This document shows, in pieces, positions 7,255-16,159 of a stretch of DNA of 64,000 bases. The notes beneath the pieces are model-generated. The model did not search any database, had not been told where the DNA came from, and was given only the letters and a program-made list of their open reading frames with translations. The position numbers were made by a program, and so were the translations under genes. The DNA comes from Novosphingobium sp. B1. GTDB taxonomy: Bacteria; Pseudomonadota; Alphaproteobacteria; Sphingomonadales; Sphingomonadaceae. The stretch is taken from contig NZ_FWXL01000006.1 in assembly GCF_900176395.1 (NCBI RefSeq), forward strand, positions 1 through 64,000. Reading direction: 5' to 3'. Numbering within the stretch: the stretch's first letter is position 1; each line of letters opens with the position of its first letter.

Positions 7255-9474
7255 TCAAAGCTGGATTGGAATGTCCACCACAGGGCGGATTGGTTCCAAC
7301 TGGGTCGCGTATTTGCGCACCACCTGATCATATAGATCAAGAGTATTGCGCGCTTTTACCGTGATGATCATCGCGTATGACAGCGGTTCGTCGGGTCGGA
7401 AGTCCCTACCTTCCAGCCGCGCATTGTAATGTAGGTCGAACGTTGGATTGCGAAGGCTGCTGCCTCTGAAAGACTTTGTTGCGTGCAGGCAGTTTTCCCA
7501 TTTCCAGGCATCTTTGCGCAACTCGTCCTCGGTCATACCGTTCACGGTCGTGCCGAAGAAACTCTTTGAGTCAGGATGCAACTGAGTTTCACGCGAGAAC
7601 TTCTGATCATGAGGGCGGAAAGTCAGTTCCAAGCCCGCGCGTGTATAATTGCCGGGATGGTGCGGGTCGGTCGGTGTCTTGTAACACAAGGTAGCCTTGA
7701 TCGAGACATTGCCGGTCAACTCGCCCGGGGGAACGGGTACCGGAATCCGGATATACCGTGCTGGCGAGATCGTCCCCTGATATACGATCCGGATTGTGTC
7801 ATCGTCACACAGGACAATGGTTGCGAGGTCGCGCGGGACACGGCCCCAGCCCACCTCCTGCCGCGAATGATCGGCGCACTCGGTGCTGTGGATGAGCAAT
7901 GTCCGAATGGCCAGCAGGTTCAGCCCCGAGCCAAAGTGTGCTTTGATTCCTGTCCCAAGCCTAAGCACGCTGGGCGCCGCAAACGACGTGCCACCTGTAG
8001 CGTCGAATTCAGGGGTCAGCCCTTCGCCTACAACAAGAAACGGTCGGCCGAGCGAGCCGCCAAAATCGACGAGATCCGGCTTCATAAGCCCAGGGCTACG
8101 GCCTGGACCTACGGAGCTGTATGCAGCGCGCTGCCAATCGGTGTCAGGTGTATCGCATGCGCCAACCGCGAGGGCATTGACGCAATCAGCGGGGACCTGG
8201 ATGCGGTTCAAACCAAGAAGGGCATCGCCTTCTCCATCGTTGCCGACAGCAATGGCCGCCAAGGTGTCGGTGCGAGCCAGTCTGTCGTCGAGCACTGCTG
8301 TCCAAGCATGCACATCGTCGTCTTCAATCGGAAGGCGAGGCCCCAGACTAAGGTTCACAAACTCGTAGGGCTGGTCGGTCAAGACGCGTTCAATGCGATC
8401 AAGTACGTCGAACAATTCATGCGGATTTTGTCCGGGATCGGTATCGAGGACCCGGTAGTGGTCGATATTTGCGTAGGGCACTGCGGGAGGCACCTTGGGG
8501 TCGAGATGCCCAAACAAGAGCGCCGACGAAACTCCAATGCCGTGCTTCAGAAACTCGCTGTGGGCCGGGCCGATGCCATGGGCCTCAATTGGGGTGACCC
8601 AGGAGGTCAAGGGGTGCCCGTCCGGAACCCCGCCATCAAAGACTGCAACCCTGATCGACGGATCGATGGCTGGTGCGGTCGGCAGGATCAACGATTGGCC
8701 TGGCAAAGTGGCGGCGCGGATCGTTGGGCGAAGCATGCGCAAACGCGGCATTTCCCGCAGCGCTCGCACCACGGTAAAGGTCGCAATCTCATCGGCTAGG
8801 TCCACCGGGGCGTCGAGTTCGAGAAAGCACAAGCCGCCCACATAAAAGCGCCGCCGGAAGTCAGATTCGACCCCGAGGTGTGCGAGGTATTGTTGAAAAT
8901 AGGGAAGGACAAACCTGTCACCGGTCAGCGAGTCGGCGTGCAAGACGACCTCGAACACCGCTTCTTGAGCATCAGGCAACTTACCTTTGATCTTGTCTTC
9001 GGGGCCGGGAGCCTCGATGTCCTCGAGGGATGCTAGGTCCTTCGCGCCGGGTGCATTCTCTGCCAGAGACGGCAACAACGCCCCCCAGTTTCTGAAGGTC
9101 GCCCGAGGGGCCATAACAAAGAGTTCGGTAGTTAGCGTCTCGGAAGGTGCTCGATTCCGTGAGCGCCGCTCTGGCGTGATTCGGCGGGGACGACTGCCAA
9201 CAGGCGTGACACCCGCAGCCTTCAGCAGTTCAAGCGGATAGGCTGACTTCGAGAGATATTCGGGATTGAGCGTCAGACCCACAACGGCCTGTTCGTTCGG
9301 ACAGGCCGCATCAGGTAGGGCATCGATCTGCGAGGATGCCTTTTGCAGCATCGGAGTTAGCCGCTGGCGGGCTTCGAAGAATGTGTATGGAGCTTCCTTT
9401 GGCCCACCACCCCCACGAACGGTGATGTCCTCGGCCAGTCGTTCACCTTTGCCGAGCAAGAAGTTCCGTTTCAT
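7255..9474 (-). CDS. ietS: IetS-like subtilisin (S8) serine protease
   Basis: A 739-residue S8 peptidase. The catalytic residues are readable: Asp280 in VAVFDGG, His311 in LKHGIGVSSA, oxyanion Asn412 in AIAVGNDGEG, and Ser497 in ATGGTSFAAP. About 270 residues precede the catalytic domain, and a beta-rich C-terminal part of about 200 residues follows. No signal peptide is present, so it should act in the cytoplasm. The start codon overlaps the stop of the upstream AAA+ gene by 4 bp, giving translational coupling. A cytoplasmic subtilase paired with an AAA+ ATPase is the IetAS arrangement, first described as plasmid exclusion in Agrobacterium and later as an anti-phage module. The cellular target is unknown. 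Confidence 0.85.
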   Translation of the reverse strand: MKRNFLLGKGERLAEDITVRGGGGPKEAPYTFFEARQRLTPMLQKASSQIDALPDAACPNEQAVVGLTLNPEYLSKSAYPLELLKAAGVTPVGSRPRRITPERRSRNRAPSETLTTELFVMAPRATFRNWGALLPSLAENAPGAKDLASLEDIEAPGPEDKIKGKLPDAQEAVFEVVLHADSLTGDRFVLPYFQQYLAHLGVESDFRRRFYVGGLCFLELDAPVDLADEIATFTVVRALREMPRLRMLRPTIRAATLPGQSLILPTAPAIDPSIRVAVFDGGVPDGHPLTSWVTPIEAHGIGPAHSEFLKHGIGVSSALLFGHLDPKVPPAVPYANIDHYRVLDTDPGQNPHELFDVLDRIERVLTDQPYEFVNLSLGPRLPIEDDDVHAWTAVLDDRLARTDTLAAIAVGNDGEGDALLGLNRIQVPADCVNALAVGACDTPDTDWQRAAYSSVGPGRSPGLMKPDLVDFGGSLGRPFLVVGEGLTPEFDATGGTSFAAPSVLRLGTGIKAHFGSGLNLLAIRTLLIHSTECADHSRQEVGWGRVPRDLATIVLCDDDTIRIVYQGTISPARYIRIPVPVPPGELTGNVSIKATLCYKTPTDPHHPGNYTRAGLELTFRPHDQKFSRETQLHPDSKSFFGTTVNGMTEDELRKDAWKWENCLHATKSFRGSSLRNPTFDLHYNARLEGRDFRPDEPLSYAMIITVKARNTLDLYDQVVRKYATQLEPIRPVVDIPIQL

Positions 9475-10592
9475 CCGACTTTCCTCTTTCGACCAGGATG
9501 CGCCGGACCAGCGGCGCTGTGGGACCGAATTGTATCACGCGAGACACCAGTGAGTTCGGCTGCCTGGCGCTGGGTTGAGAACCCATGGTCAACGAGCGAT
9601 GTCGCGAACGCTATCCGCTGATCCTTTGACAGGGAGTCCAGTTGCAGCAAACCCAAAAGCTGTTCGTCTACCGGGGTGCGCTGAAGTGCTGCAGCCCGTC
9701 GTGCGGCCTTGAGATGTCGATCAATGTCGCTGAACGATTGACCCGCCAAGGCTGACGCCAGGATATCGGCCCAAGCTTCAGATTTTTCGCTCAAACCATC
9801 CAATTCTACGGCGATGAAACGTGCGGCGCTGGCAGGAGTGGGCAGGGGAAACTCGACGGCAAGCTCAAAGCGGCGCCAGATAGCCGGATCGAGCAAGTCG
9901 GCGTGATTTGTAGCAGCAATCAGAAGTCCAGAAGCGGGCCAGTCGTCGAGTTGCTGCAACAGGACTGTCACGAGGCGCTTGAGCTCGCCGATCTCGCCAC
10001 GGTCGTCGCGACGTTTGGCGATTGCATCGAGTTCGTCGAGCAGAAGCACACAGTCGATGGACTTGGCGTAATCGAGCACGTGGCGAAGATTGGACCCCGT
10101 CCGACCAAGGTAGCTGCTCATTACGGCCGACAGATCCAGAATCAACAACGGGCGGCCAAGAGCTCTGGCAACCCAACGCGCCGCCAAAGTCTTACCAACC
10201 CCAGGCGGCCCGGTGAAAATTGCCGATCGTACCGGCTCAAGCCCGGCCTCCCGCAGGACGATTTCTTCCCGTCGCTCTGAAACAAGCGCGTCAAGTGCGG
10301 ATTGGACATCGCTTGCAAACACAGGCTCGTGATCAAGGAAGGGAGACTCCTCGACCCGTAGCAATTGAAACCTCGAATCCACGTCCACTGGAAGTGCGAC
10401 CTCGCTGGCCCTCCGCAATGGAGAGGAACGGGTCGGAGCCTGGCGCAGCAGGTCAGTCAGTGCGGCCGACAACTCGGGAGATGCCGTACGGTAGCGCTTC
10501 GAAATGCGATGGATGAGCGACTGCACGTCTTGCGTGCGACCGGATAGACCGATCCGGGCCATTTGAATGAAATCCTCAACCATTTTTTCCAC
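9471..10592 (-). CDS. ietA: IetA-like AAA+ ATPase with C-terminal helix-turn-helix-like tail
   Basis: A 373-residue AAA+ ATPase. Walker A is GPPGVGKT (128-135), Walker B is VLLLDELDA (182-190), sensor 1 lies in ATNHADLLD (about 227-235), and the WRRFE arginines follow. The N-terminal 110 residues are helical. The tail, about residues 340-362, reads STQRQAAELTGVSRDTIRS, which resembles a helix-turn-helix. It is the first gene of the ietA-ietS operon and probably supplies the ATP-driven recognition or regulatory step for the protease. Its promoter region holds a perfect 14-bp inverted repeat, so autoregulation through the tail is possible. ATG 10583 is an alternative start three codons in. Confidence 0.85.
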   Translation of the reverse strand: MEKMVEDFIQMARIGLSGRTQDVQSLIHRISKRYRTASPELSAALTDLLRQAPTRSSPLRRASEVALPVDVDSRFQLLRVEESPFLDHEPVFASDVQSALDALVSERREEIVLREAGLEPVRSAIFTGPPGVGKTLAARWVARALGRPLLILDLSAVMSSYLGRTGSNLRHVLDYAKSIDCVLLLDELDAIAKRRDDRGEIGELKRLVTVLLQQLDDWPASGLLIAATNHADLLDPAIWRRFELAVEFPLPTPASAARFIAVELDGLSEKSEAWADILASALAGQSFSDIDRHLKAARRAAALQRTPVDEQLLGLLQLDSLSKDQRIAFATSLVDHGFSTQRQAAELTGVSRDTIRSHSAAGPAHPGRKRKVG

Positions 10593-10638
10593 GACGTCGA
10601 CTTCCCCGGCTTTGAGTTATCCGAGGTGTGTGGCAAAG

Positions 10639-10721
10639 AATGGACTAATTTTCAACCCGCGATGATAAAATTAGTCCATTTAGATTCTAGACCATTGATA
10701 TAACGTACAATTTAATGGACT
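10639..10721 (-). promoter_or_regulatory. ietA promoter with inverted-repeat operator
   Basis: On the minus strand TTGTAC (10710-10705) and TAGAAT (10689-10684), 15 bp apart, form a plausible -35/-10 pair. Just downstream lies a perfect 14-bp inverted repeat, AATGGACTAATTTT (10639-10652) and AAAATTAGTCCATT (10667-10680). A third half-site AATGGACT lies at 10714-10721, just upstream of the -35. The stretch is AT-rich against its surroundings. Repressor sites bracketing a promoter would keep a toxic ATPase-protease pair low. Confidence 0.6.
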
Positions 10722-10757
10722 TGCAGGGCATCCTCTGGGAGGTCTGCCGTAAGGTGA

Positions 10758-12017
10758 CTACGCGGCCCATTCCAGGACGACGGCATTTTCACGTTTTAGC
10801 AGTTGGTCGATTTTCGACGAAACCCGCTCAACCGCCAACCGCAAGGCTTCGTCGATGTGGACGTAATTCTGCGTTGATCCCCTCGCGCTATGGCCGAGCA
10901 GAGCTTTGATGGTCAGTTCCGAAAAGCCCATGTCGCCCGCGACACTTCCGAAGGTGTGACGCAGCACATGGGGTGTGACGCCCTTGATCCCTGCGATGGC
11001 ACACAAGGCGCGCAGGGTTTCAGGAACGCCCGAGTAGGGACGGTCCACAAAATCCGACGGGAAGAAAAGCGACAGGCCGCGCTTCTCTGGCAGACCTTTA
11101 AGCAACCGGATTGCAGCTTGACCGATCGGCCGCACTTGCCCGTCGGTCTTGGTGTCTGGGAAGTGGACATATCCGCGGTCAGAGTGGAGCCAACTCCGTT
11201 CCATGCCGATGACCTCAGAAATGCGGTAGCCGGTGAGCAGCAGCGCTCGGACTGCGGCGAGGCCAGTCGGATTTTCTCCGTTCCGTTCGGCGATTTCCAT
11301 TGCTTCGCCGAGGGCACGGATCTCAGTTGCATTGAGCCGGCGCGTGCGGGGCTTGCCGGCGATCTTGCGAACGCCCGCTGCGGGATTGTTCTCGACGATG
11401 TCATAGCGAAGCGCATGGGAAAGGAGGCTTTGCAGCGTCGAGACGGCGCGTCCGGCAACGCCCGGCCCACCCGCAGCCTTGCCACCGCGCCCACCTTCCT
11501 TCCGGGGTTTGGCCGTCTTTCCAGCAACGATGTCCATCTGCATCTTTTCGATGTCGGCGATGCGCAAGGCGCGGACTTGCCGAGTGCCGATCAAAGGCAC
11601 GATATGCGTCTCGATCCGGCTGCGATCCATGGCCAGCGTCGAAGCCTTGATCGGCCTGTGCTTGCGACCGAGGATCATCCCGGCTTCGGCGTTCTCGAGA
11701 TACCAATTGCAGACTTCCCGGATCGTGATGGCCGCCCTGGACTGCGCTCGCTCCTCGGCCGGGTCAGCACCGCCGACGACCGCTGCCAACTTCAAGATCG
11801 CCTGCTTGCGCGCCTGCTCGACGGTGAGGACGCCATACCTACCGATCACGATCCTGCGGCTGCGCCCTTCCTCGTTCCGGTATTGAAGCACGAATGCCTT
11901 GAGGCCTGACGGGATGACGCGGACGCCAAATCCGCGCAGCTCCGAATCCCACAGGAACGCCTGTCCCTTCGCAGGGATCGCGAGCGCGTCGATTGCTGTC
12001 TTGGTGAGCTTGCCCAT
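10758..12017 (-). CDS. P4-type tyrosine integrase
   Basis: A 419-residue tyrosine recombinase. The N-terminus (residues 1-90, KGQAFLWDSELRGFGVRV) is the DUF4102 arm-binding domain typical of P4-like integrases. A SAM-like core-binding domain follows, then the catalytic domain with Arg265 (TGYRISE), His350 and Arg353 (HVLRHTF), His376 (LLGHS) and nucleophile Tyr385 (TQNYVH). It would recombine attachment sites, usually tRNA 3' ends. A tRNA-Gly 3' fragment lies about 200 bp from its start codon, so it is the likely integrase of this island. All catalytic residues are present and it looks functional. Confidence 0.95.
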   Translation of the reverse strand: MGKLTKTAIDALAIPAKGQAFLWDSELRGFGVRVIPSGLKAFVLQYRNEEGRSRRIVIGRYGVLTVEQARKQAILKLAAVVGGADPAEERAQSRAAITIREVCNWYLENAEAGMILGRKHRPIKASTLAMDRSRIETHIVPLIGTRQVRALRIADIEKMQMDIVAGKTAKPRKEGGRGGKAAGGPGVAGRAVSTLQSLLSHALRYDIVENNPAAGVRKIAGKPRTRRLNATEIRALGEAMEIAERNGENPTGLAAVRALLLTGYRISEVIGMERSWLHSDRGYVHFPDTKTDGQVRPIGQAAIRLLKGLPEKRGLSLFFPSDFVDRPYSGVPETLRALCAIAGIKGVTPHVLRHTFGSVAGDMGFSELTIKALLGHSARGSTQNYVHIDEALRLAVERVSSKIDQLLKRENAVVLEWAA

Positions 12018-12219
12018 GCCGGCTTGTCCTTTCGGACGTTTTGCTTACACAAGCCGGAGTCCTTGGCAATGTACGCACAATGTAAGCGAGCGGGAAGAAA
12101 CGACAGGTTGGAATCGGGTAGTCCTGGCGTAGCGCCGTTTCGATATTTGCGCGTACATTCAGAAGGATAGAGTTCAATAGCGGGCTCTGGAGTGCTCTCG
12201 GCAGATGCAATCCGGCATT

Positions 12220-12264
12220 TTGCCAAGGTTGGGGTCGAGGGTTCGAATCCCTTCGCCCGCTCCA
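12220..12264 (+). repeat. 3'-half copy of tRNA-Gly(GCC): probable att site, island right end
   Basis: From TTGCCAAGG (anticodon loop with GCC) through the T-arm (GAGGG TTCGAAT CCCTT), the acceptor strand CGCCCGC, discriminator T and CCA, this matches the 3' half of a tRNA-Gly. The preceding bases do not form a D-arm or a matching anticodon-stem arm. It is therefore a fragment, as left by integration at a tRNA 3' end. With this orientation the intact tRNA-Gly should lie at the other end of the island, left of the window. A palindrome, GTTTTCCT-C-AGGAAAAC (12265-12281), directly follows. Confidence 0.75.
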
Positions 12265-12577
12265 GTTTTCCTCAGGAAAACCAGGCATCTGCACCTCGTG
12301 TAGCTCGCGAGGTCCTGGCGCCGTTATTTCATCGCACGCGCCCTGGTGTCGACAATCCGCATTCTTCTCAAGACTGGTCGCGCGCGATCCCAGCGCAGTC
12401 TCGATTGATCGTGCCGATTGCGAATCTCCAAGCACTCGGCCAAGCGAGCCGTTCTGGTAGAGACTATGGTTAGCCTCCGCGCTCGGCCGGAGAACGTCCA
12501 CTCGCATTCGCAACTGATGCCAGGACTCGAGGCCTGCCCTGCTTCAATTGACCTGTGAAGAGTTCGCTATGGAGCGG
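12265..12577. other. Gene-free stretch right of the att site
   Basis: About 310 bp with no supported gene. The only structure seen is the small palindrome at 12265-12281 just after the tRNA fragment, which may be the former tRNA terminator. The remainder is featureless to the eye. Confidence 0.4.
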
Positions 12578-13639
12578 TCATATCGCGCTTGCCGGTCGAC
12601 GGCTGAGGCGACCCAGCAGGAGCCGGTTGAGCCACAGCATCGTCGGTTGCTCGAAATAGCGGAAATTGAGCAGGCTCACACCGTATAGCAGAGCTATCGA
12701 CGATATCAGAAAGGGCCATGCGCCCAATCGTAAAGGGAAGATGTTGATCCAGGCATGCGCCAATGGGACGTGCAGGAGGTAGGCGCTGTAGCTGATATTG
12801 CCAAGTTGATCGATCGCGCCAAAGCAGCGGAAGCGCAGTGGTCCGCCAAGCACGGCAATCGAAAACAGCAAGGCAGGCAGGCCTGCCCACACGACGTACT
12901 CGAACCCAAGAGCGGGGGATGCAGGCGGTGCGGGAACGTAAGCGTACGCCATTACCCCACCAGCAAGCGCGATAAAGCGCCACAGTATTGGCAATTCACG
13001 CAGACTTTTGACGAGCGCAAGTGTCATGCCCAGAGTAAACATTAGCAACACAGGTTGCGTCAGGCTCGAAATGAAGACGCTTTGGTTTGTGGAGAATACA
13101 CCAAGCAGTATAATCAGGAGTATAAAAATAAATGTTCATACTATGGAAAAATTTCGCCCGCGGGATATCCCGATGCCAAACAAGACATAAAAGATGATTT
13201 CATAGAAAAGCGTCCAGCCGGGCCATAAAAAGAAAATTGGCCGACCAATGAATTGATCGTTGGGATAAGGAATTAGCAGCAGCGAAAGGAAAAATTCGTT
13301 TATCTTAAAGGGTTTATGCAAAATTACGAAGATGACTGCGAGCAGGCTGCTGGCGAGCCAGTATGCCGGAAAAATGCGGACGCATCGCTTTGTCCAGAAC
13401 GTGCGCGAAGCGCCTGATGTGCCGAAGAGATCTTCCGATGCGATCACCATGATGAACCCGGAAACTATAAAGAACAGGGCTACAGCTACTTGAGATGCGT
13501 GGCCACTCGCACGTGCTAGTCCCAAACCTGGCCCGATATGATTGGCAAATCCGAATGCAAGGTGCGTAAATGCAACAATGGAAGCGGCGAGGGCGCGCAG
13601 CAACTGAATGCCTTCTATCTTATCGCTGCGTAGCCCCAT
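12578..13639 (-). pseudogene. Acyltransferase-3 family membrane protein broken by one in-frame TGA
   Basis: Reading from ATG 13639, the N-terminus (KIEGIQLLRALAASIVAF) and later FIVSGFIMV and RIFPAYWLAS are typical of acyltransferase-3 (OafA/ExoZ-like) membrane enzymes that acylate surface sugars. The frame stops at TGA (13138-13136), but the same frame continues for another 185 codons with matching hydrophobic segments and the SYSAYLLHVPLAHAWI motif. A total of about 353 codons is a normal length. Flanking residues (FSIV-stop-TFIF) suggest a former Trp codon, TGG to TGA. Either the gene is inactive, or it makes a truncated protein of 167 residues. It sits beside other broken polysaccharide genes. 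Confidence 0.8.
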
Positions 13640-14105
13640 TCATATCTCCTGCCCGATATACGTAGCATTGGCAGAAATATCGATTAGCTGAACCGCTGGC
13701 TACCGGGAGCCAGAGTTGGCCACTCCATGCCTTGCCTCTGGCATGATGTTGGCCCCCCCCCGGCGAGTCAGGCGCCCGTATAGGAACTGGTCAGCCTTCA
13801 GTGCGCAGACCGGGCCAAAGGTTTGGGTCTCTGTGGACAGGCGATGGGGGCGGCACAGACATGCAGAAAATCTATCGGAACTGGATGAAGGTTCGAGGGC
13901 GGCGATAGCAGGCCATGGCAAATTTTAAGGAAAGCGCGGCTTTTTAAAAGAACCGTTATCGTCCCAAACCTGCTGCCAGCCTCTAGCCGAGATTGCGTTC
14001 AATATGGTGTTGACCAATTCGTGGGGTGCTGCAATGCGGTAGCGGCGAGCTTGTTGCAGCGCGGCAAAGATGTCGTGTTACGGTGTGAACGTTGAGGTCT
14101 GAGAT
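13640..14105. other. Intergenic stretch with no recognised gene
   Basis: About 465 bp between the broken acyltransferase and the rmlA stub. A run of nine or ten C residues lies near 13757-13766. Short frames exist but none has family features. The right end should hold the original rmlA promoter. The stretch may contain an eroded mobile-element remnant, but no ends or transposase motifs are visible. Confidence 0.35.
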
Positions 14106-14214
14106 ATGAATCGCAAGGGAATAATTCTTGCAGGCGGCTCTGGGACACGTTTGTACCCGCTGACTCGCGGCGTTTCGAAGCAACTCATGCCCGTCTTCGA
14201 CAAGCCAATGATAT
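14106..14214 (+). pseudogene. rmlA: 5' stub of glucose-1-phosphate thymidylyltransferase
   Basis: The first 36 codons are a clear RmlA N-terminus: [17 protein letters not shown], the nucleotide-binding signature, and then [13 protein letters not shown]. The normal continuation (YYPLS...) is absent. After ATGAT the sequence is the antisense of a sugar-transferase gene. The real enzyme is about 290 residues and makes dTDP-glucose for rhamnose synthesis, so this is only a remnant. The open frame continues to 14471 in unrelated sequence and should not be annotated as rmlA. Confidence 0.85.
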
Positions 14215-15327
14215 CGACATTTGACCCCGCAAGACATTTATCAACTGCGGCAATTCGTCGATGCTGGTCTTGCGTGTCACGCGGTCATCGTTCTTGCAGG
14301 CTGAGCGATTGCCCGCCGAATCCAGTTTCTCTACTCGCATGGAACGGAACTTGTATATCGGGAAAAAGCGATTTCCGCGGCCCGTCCGCTTCTGCACGAA
14401 GAACACCGGCCCGCCGTCCTCCAGTTTTATCAGTGCGGCGACAAGAAGCAGCAACGGAGCCAACGCAATAATGGCGCTGCCAGCCAGCATGGTATCAAGC
14501 GCGCGCTTCAGCGCACGCGAGCGCAATCCGAGCGGGCCATTGGCAACGATGAGCGCGCCGTAGTCCTTTTCGCGCCGCGCACCCAACACGCCGAGGGCTT
14601 TCACGTCGGGGTCAAGGATTTCGCCGGAAACATTCGCACTCTTGAATACCAGGGCCCAGGCAGCGCGCGAGTCCTGTGGGCAAGTGACCATGACCCGGTC
14701 CATGTTCATCATGTACAGACCAAGCCTGTCCATCATGTGCGGGTCGGACAGATCCGGCGCCAGATGGTGCTCCCGCGCATCGATGTGATAGGCATGTTTT
14801 ACACGCAGAGCCGGGCCGCCATCGTCGATCAGCAAGACGTTGATACCTGATTCGCCGCAACCCGCCTTGATCACTGGACGGATCAGGCTGCGCACCCACA
14901 ACAACAGCAAAAGACCGAACAGCAAGCCAAGCAAGCCGGAAACACGCGAAAAGTTGTCCGTGCTCTTCGTTGCAAACCCAACGAAGAGCAGGGCGCTCTC
15001 GGCCCCAAACAGCGATAACGCGGCGCGTGTACGGGCAAACTGAAGGTTGCGTAGCGCCTCAAGCGAATAGACCTGTATGCTAAGCGCTACAGTCCAATAA
15101 ATCGGCACCAGAACCTGGCCGTGCAGAAGCGAACTTTCATCCGCAAAGTTGCCCAGGTAAAGCCAGCTTGCAGTGCACAGTCCCCCTATCACTGCGAAAC
15201 CGTCAAGCAGCAGAAGCGCAAGAAAAAACTGGAGCCTGCGCTGTTCCAGCCGAGGCGCGAGCGGCAGCGTTATCCGACGGCGGTCAGCTGTCTTGGTCAG
15301 CGCGTCGGTCGGAACGTACTGCGTCAT
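14211..15327 (-). pseudogene. Polyprenyl-phosphate sugar transferase (WcaJ/ExoY type), C-terminus lost
   Basis: ATG 15327 starts a membrane protein with several N-terminal transmembrane segments (residues 30-150), a Rossmann-like middle part (INVLLIDDGG) and a bacterial sugar transferase domain (RALKRALDTMLAGSA..., [22 protein letters not shown], then [15 protein letters not shown]). Family members continue with VGPRP and about 80 more residues; here the frame runs into antisense rmlA and stops. [15 protein letters not shown] also lacks about six residues usually found between RVTR and KTS. Both lesions suggest an inactive initiating transferase for exopolysaccharide. The junction with the rmlA stub marks a deletion that took both 3' ends. 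Confidence 0.8.
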
Positions 15328-15799
15328 GCAAGCGTCTCGCTAAAAGTGCTTATTCTACATCTGTTGGCGGCAGCCGTCCGGCTTTCCCGGTTCTGCGGAC
15401 ACTGGTTTGTTGCGTTGCGGAAAATACGAAGTACACCCGTTTTGGCAAGTGTTTATGGCAAACGGCGCATCAGAAAGGCCATTTACCCGCAACACTACAA
15501 GGATTTGCCGCGCTGCAGCATTGCTCGGGTATGGAGAAGTGGTGGCCTTTGTAAGCCGTATCAGCATGATCGTAAAACAGCTTCAATCGTGCTGTGGGGC
15601 GCCTGTCAGCCTAGCGCAAAGGGATGGCGATCCAGAACATTCATGGCTTCAAGGTGTTAAGATAAAGCCGTTTCTAAAAGCGCCATGCCATCCTGATCTG
15701 GCCAAGGGGCGAAAGAGCGGCCGCCAAGAGCGAAGCGGCTTAGGTCTGGGCAGGCTTCCCCAGAAAACACAGGCAGTTCTACAACAAAATTGGAGAAGC
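15328..15799. other. Intergenic stretch with no recognised gene
   Basis: About 470 bp between the sugar-transferase start and tRNA-Arg. Several short frames overlap on both strands but none has recognisable features or a ribosome site. It presumably carries the promoter of the sugar-transferase remnant and the downstream region of the tRNA. Confidence 0.35.
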
Positions 15800-15876
15800 T
15801 GGCGCACCCGACTGGATTCGAACCAGTGGCCTTCGCCTTCGGAGGGCGACACTCTATCCAGCTGAGCTACGGGTGC
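15800..15876 (-). tRNA. tRNA-Arg (anticodon CCG)
   Basis: The minus strand gives a full 77-nt cloverleaf. The acceptor GCACCCG pairs with CGGGTGC, the D-arm is GCTC...GAGT, and the anticodon stem TCGCC/GGCGA holds loop CTCCGAA (CCG, reading CGG). The T-arm is ACTGG TTCGAAT CCAGT, followed by discriminator G and an encoded CCA. It is intact and shows no duplicated 3' end nearby. Confidence 0.95.
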
Positions 15877-16159
15877 ATCTGCTTGCGCGGTGCTTACGCG
15901 GAAATTTTTGCGGTGTGAAGCCCATTTGGCTCCAAGCCTAAATCCCTGAAAGCACTCGCCAGGATCTCCAAAATTCAATCAAAGCGTCTGAGCCCCTGCC
16001 CTTGGCGGACGGCGCTCGATCCTTCTGGATTACAGGCGAAGGACCGAACGGGCAACTAGCAGTGCGTGGGCAAGCAAGCCAGCTGTTTTATCTTAACTGA
16101 AAGCGGCGAGCTGATCGCTTAGCATTTTGGTTAGTTGCGGTGGGGTATTCCTGCGAATC

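Noticed and set aside
7576..8799. 407-codon plus-strand frame inside ietS
   Set aside because: Antisense of the subtilase catalytic region, whose residues are all readable on the minus strand.
12180..12264. Full tRNA-Gly starting at GCGGGC near 12180
   Set aside because: The span would be 85 nt with no D-arm and a mismatched anticodon stem. Only the 3' 45 nt match a tRNA-Gly.
13700..13930. Eroded insertion sequence in the gene-free stretch
   Set aside because: No inverted ends, target duplication or transposase motif could be identified.
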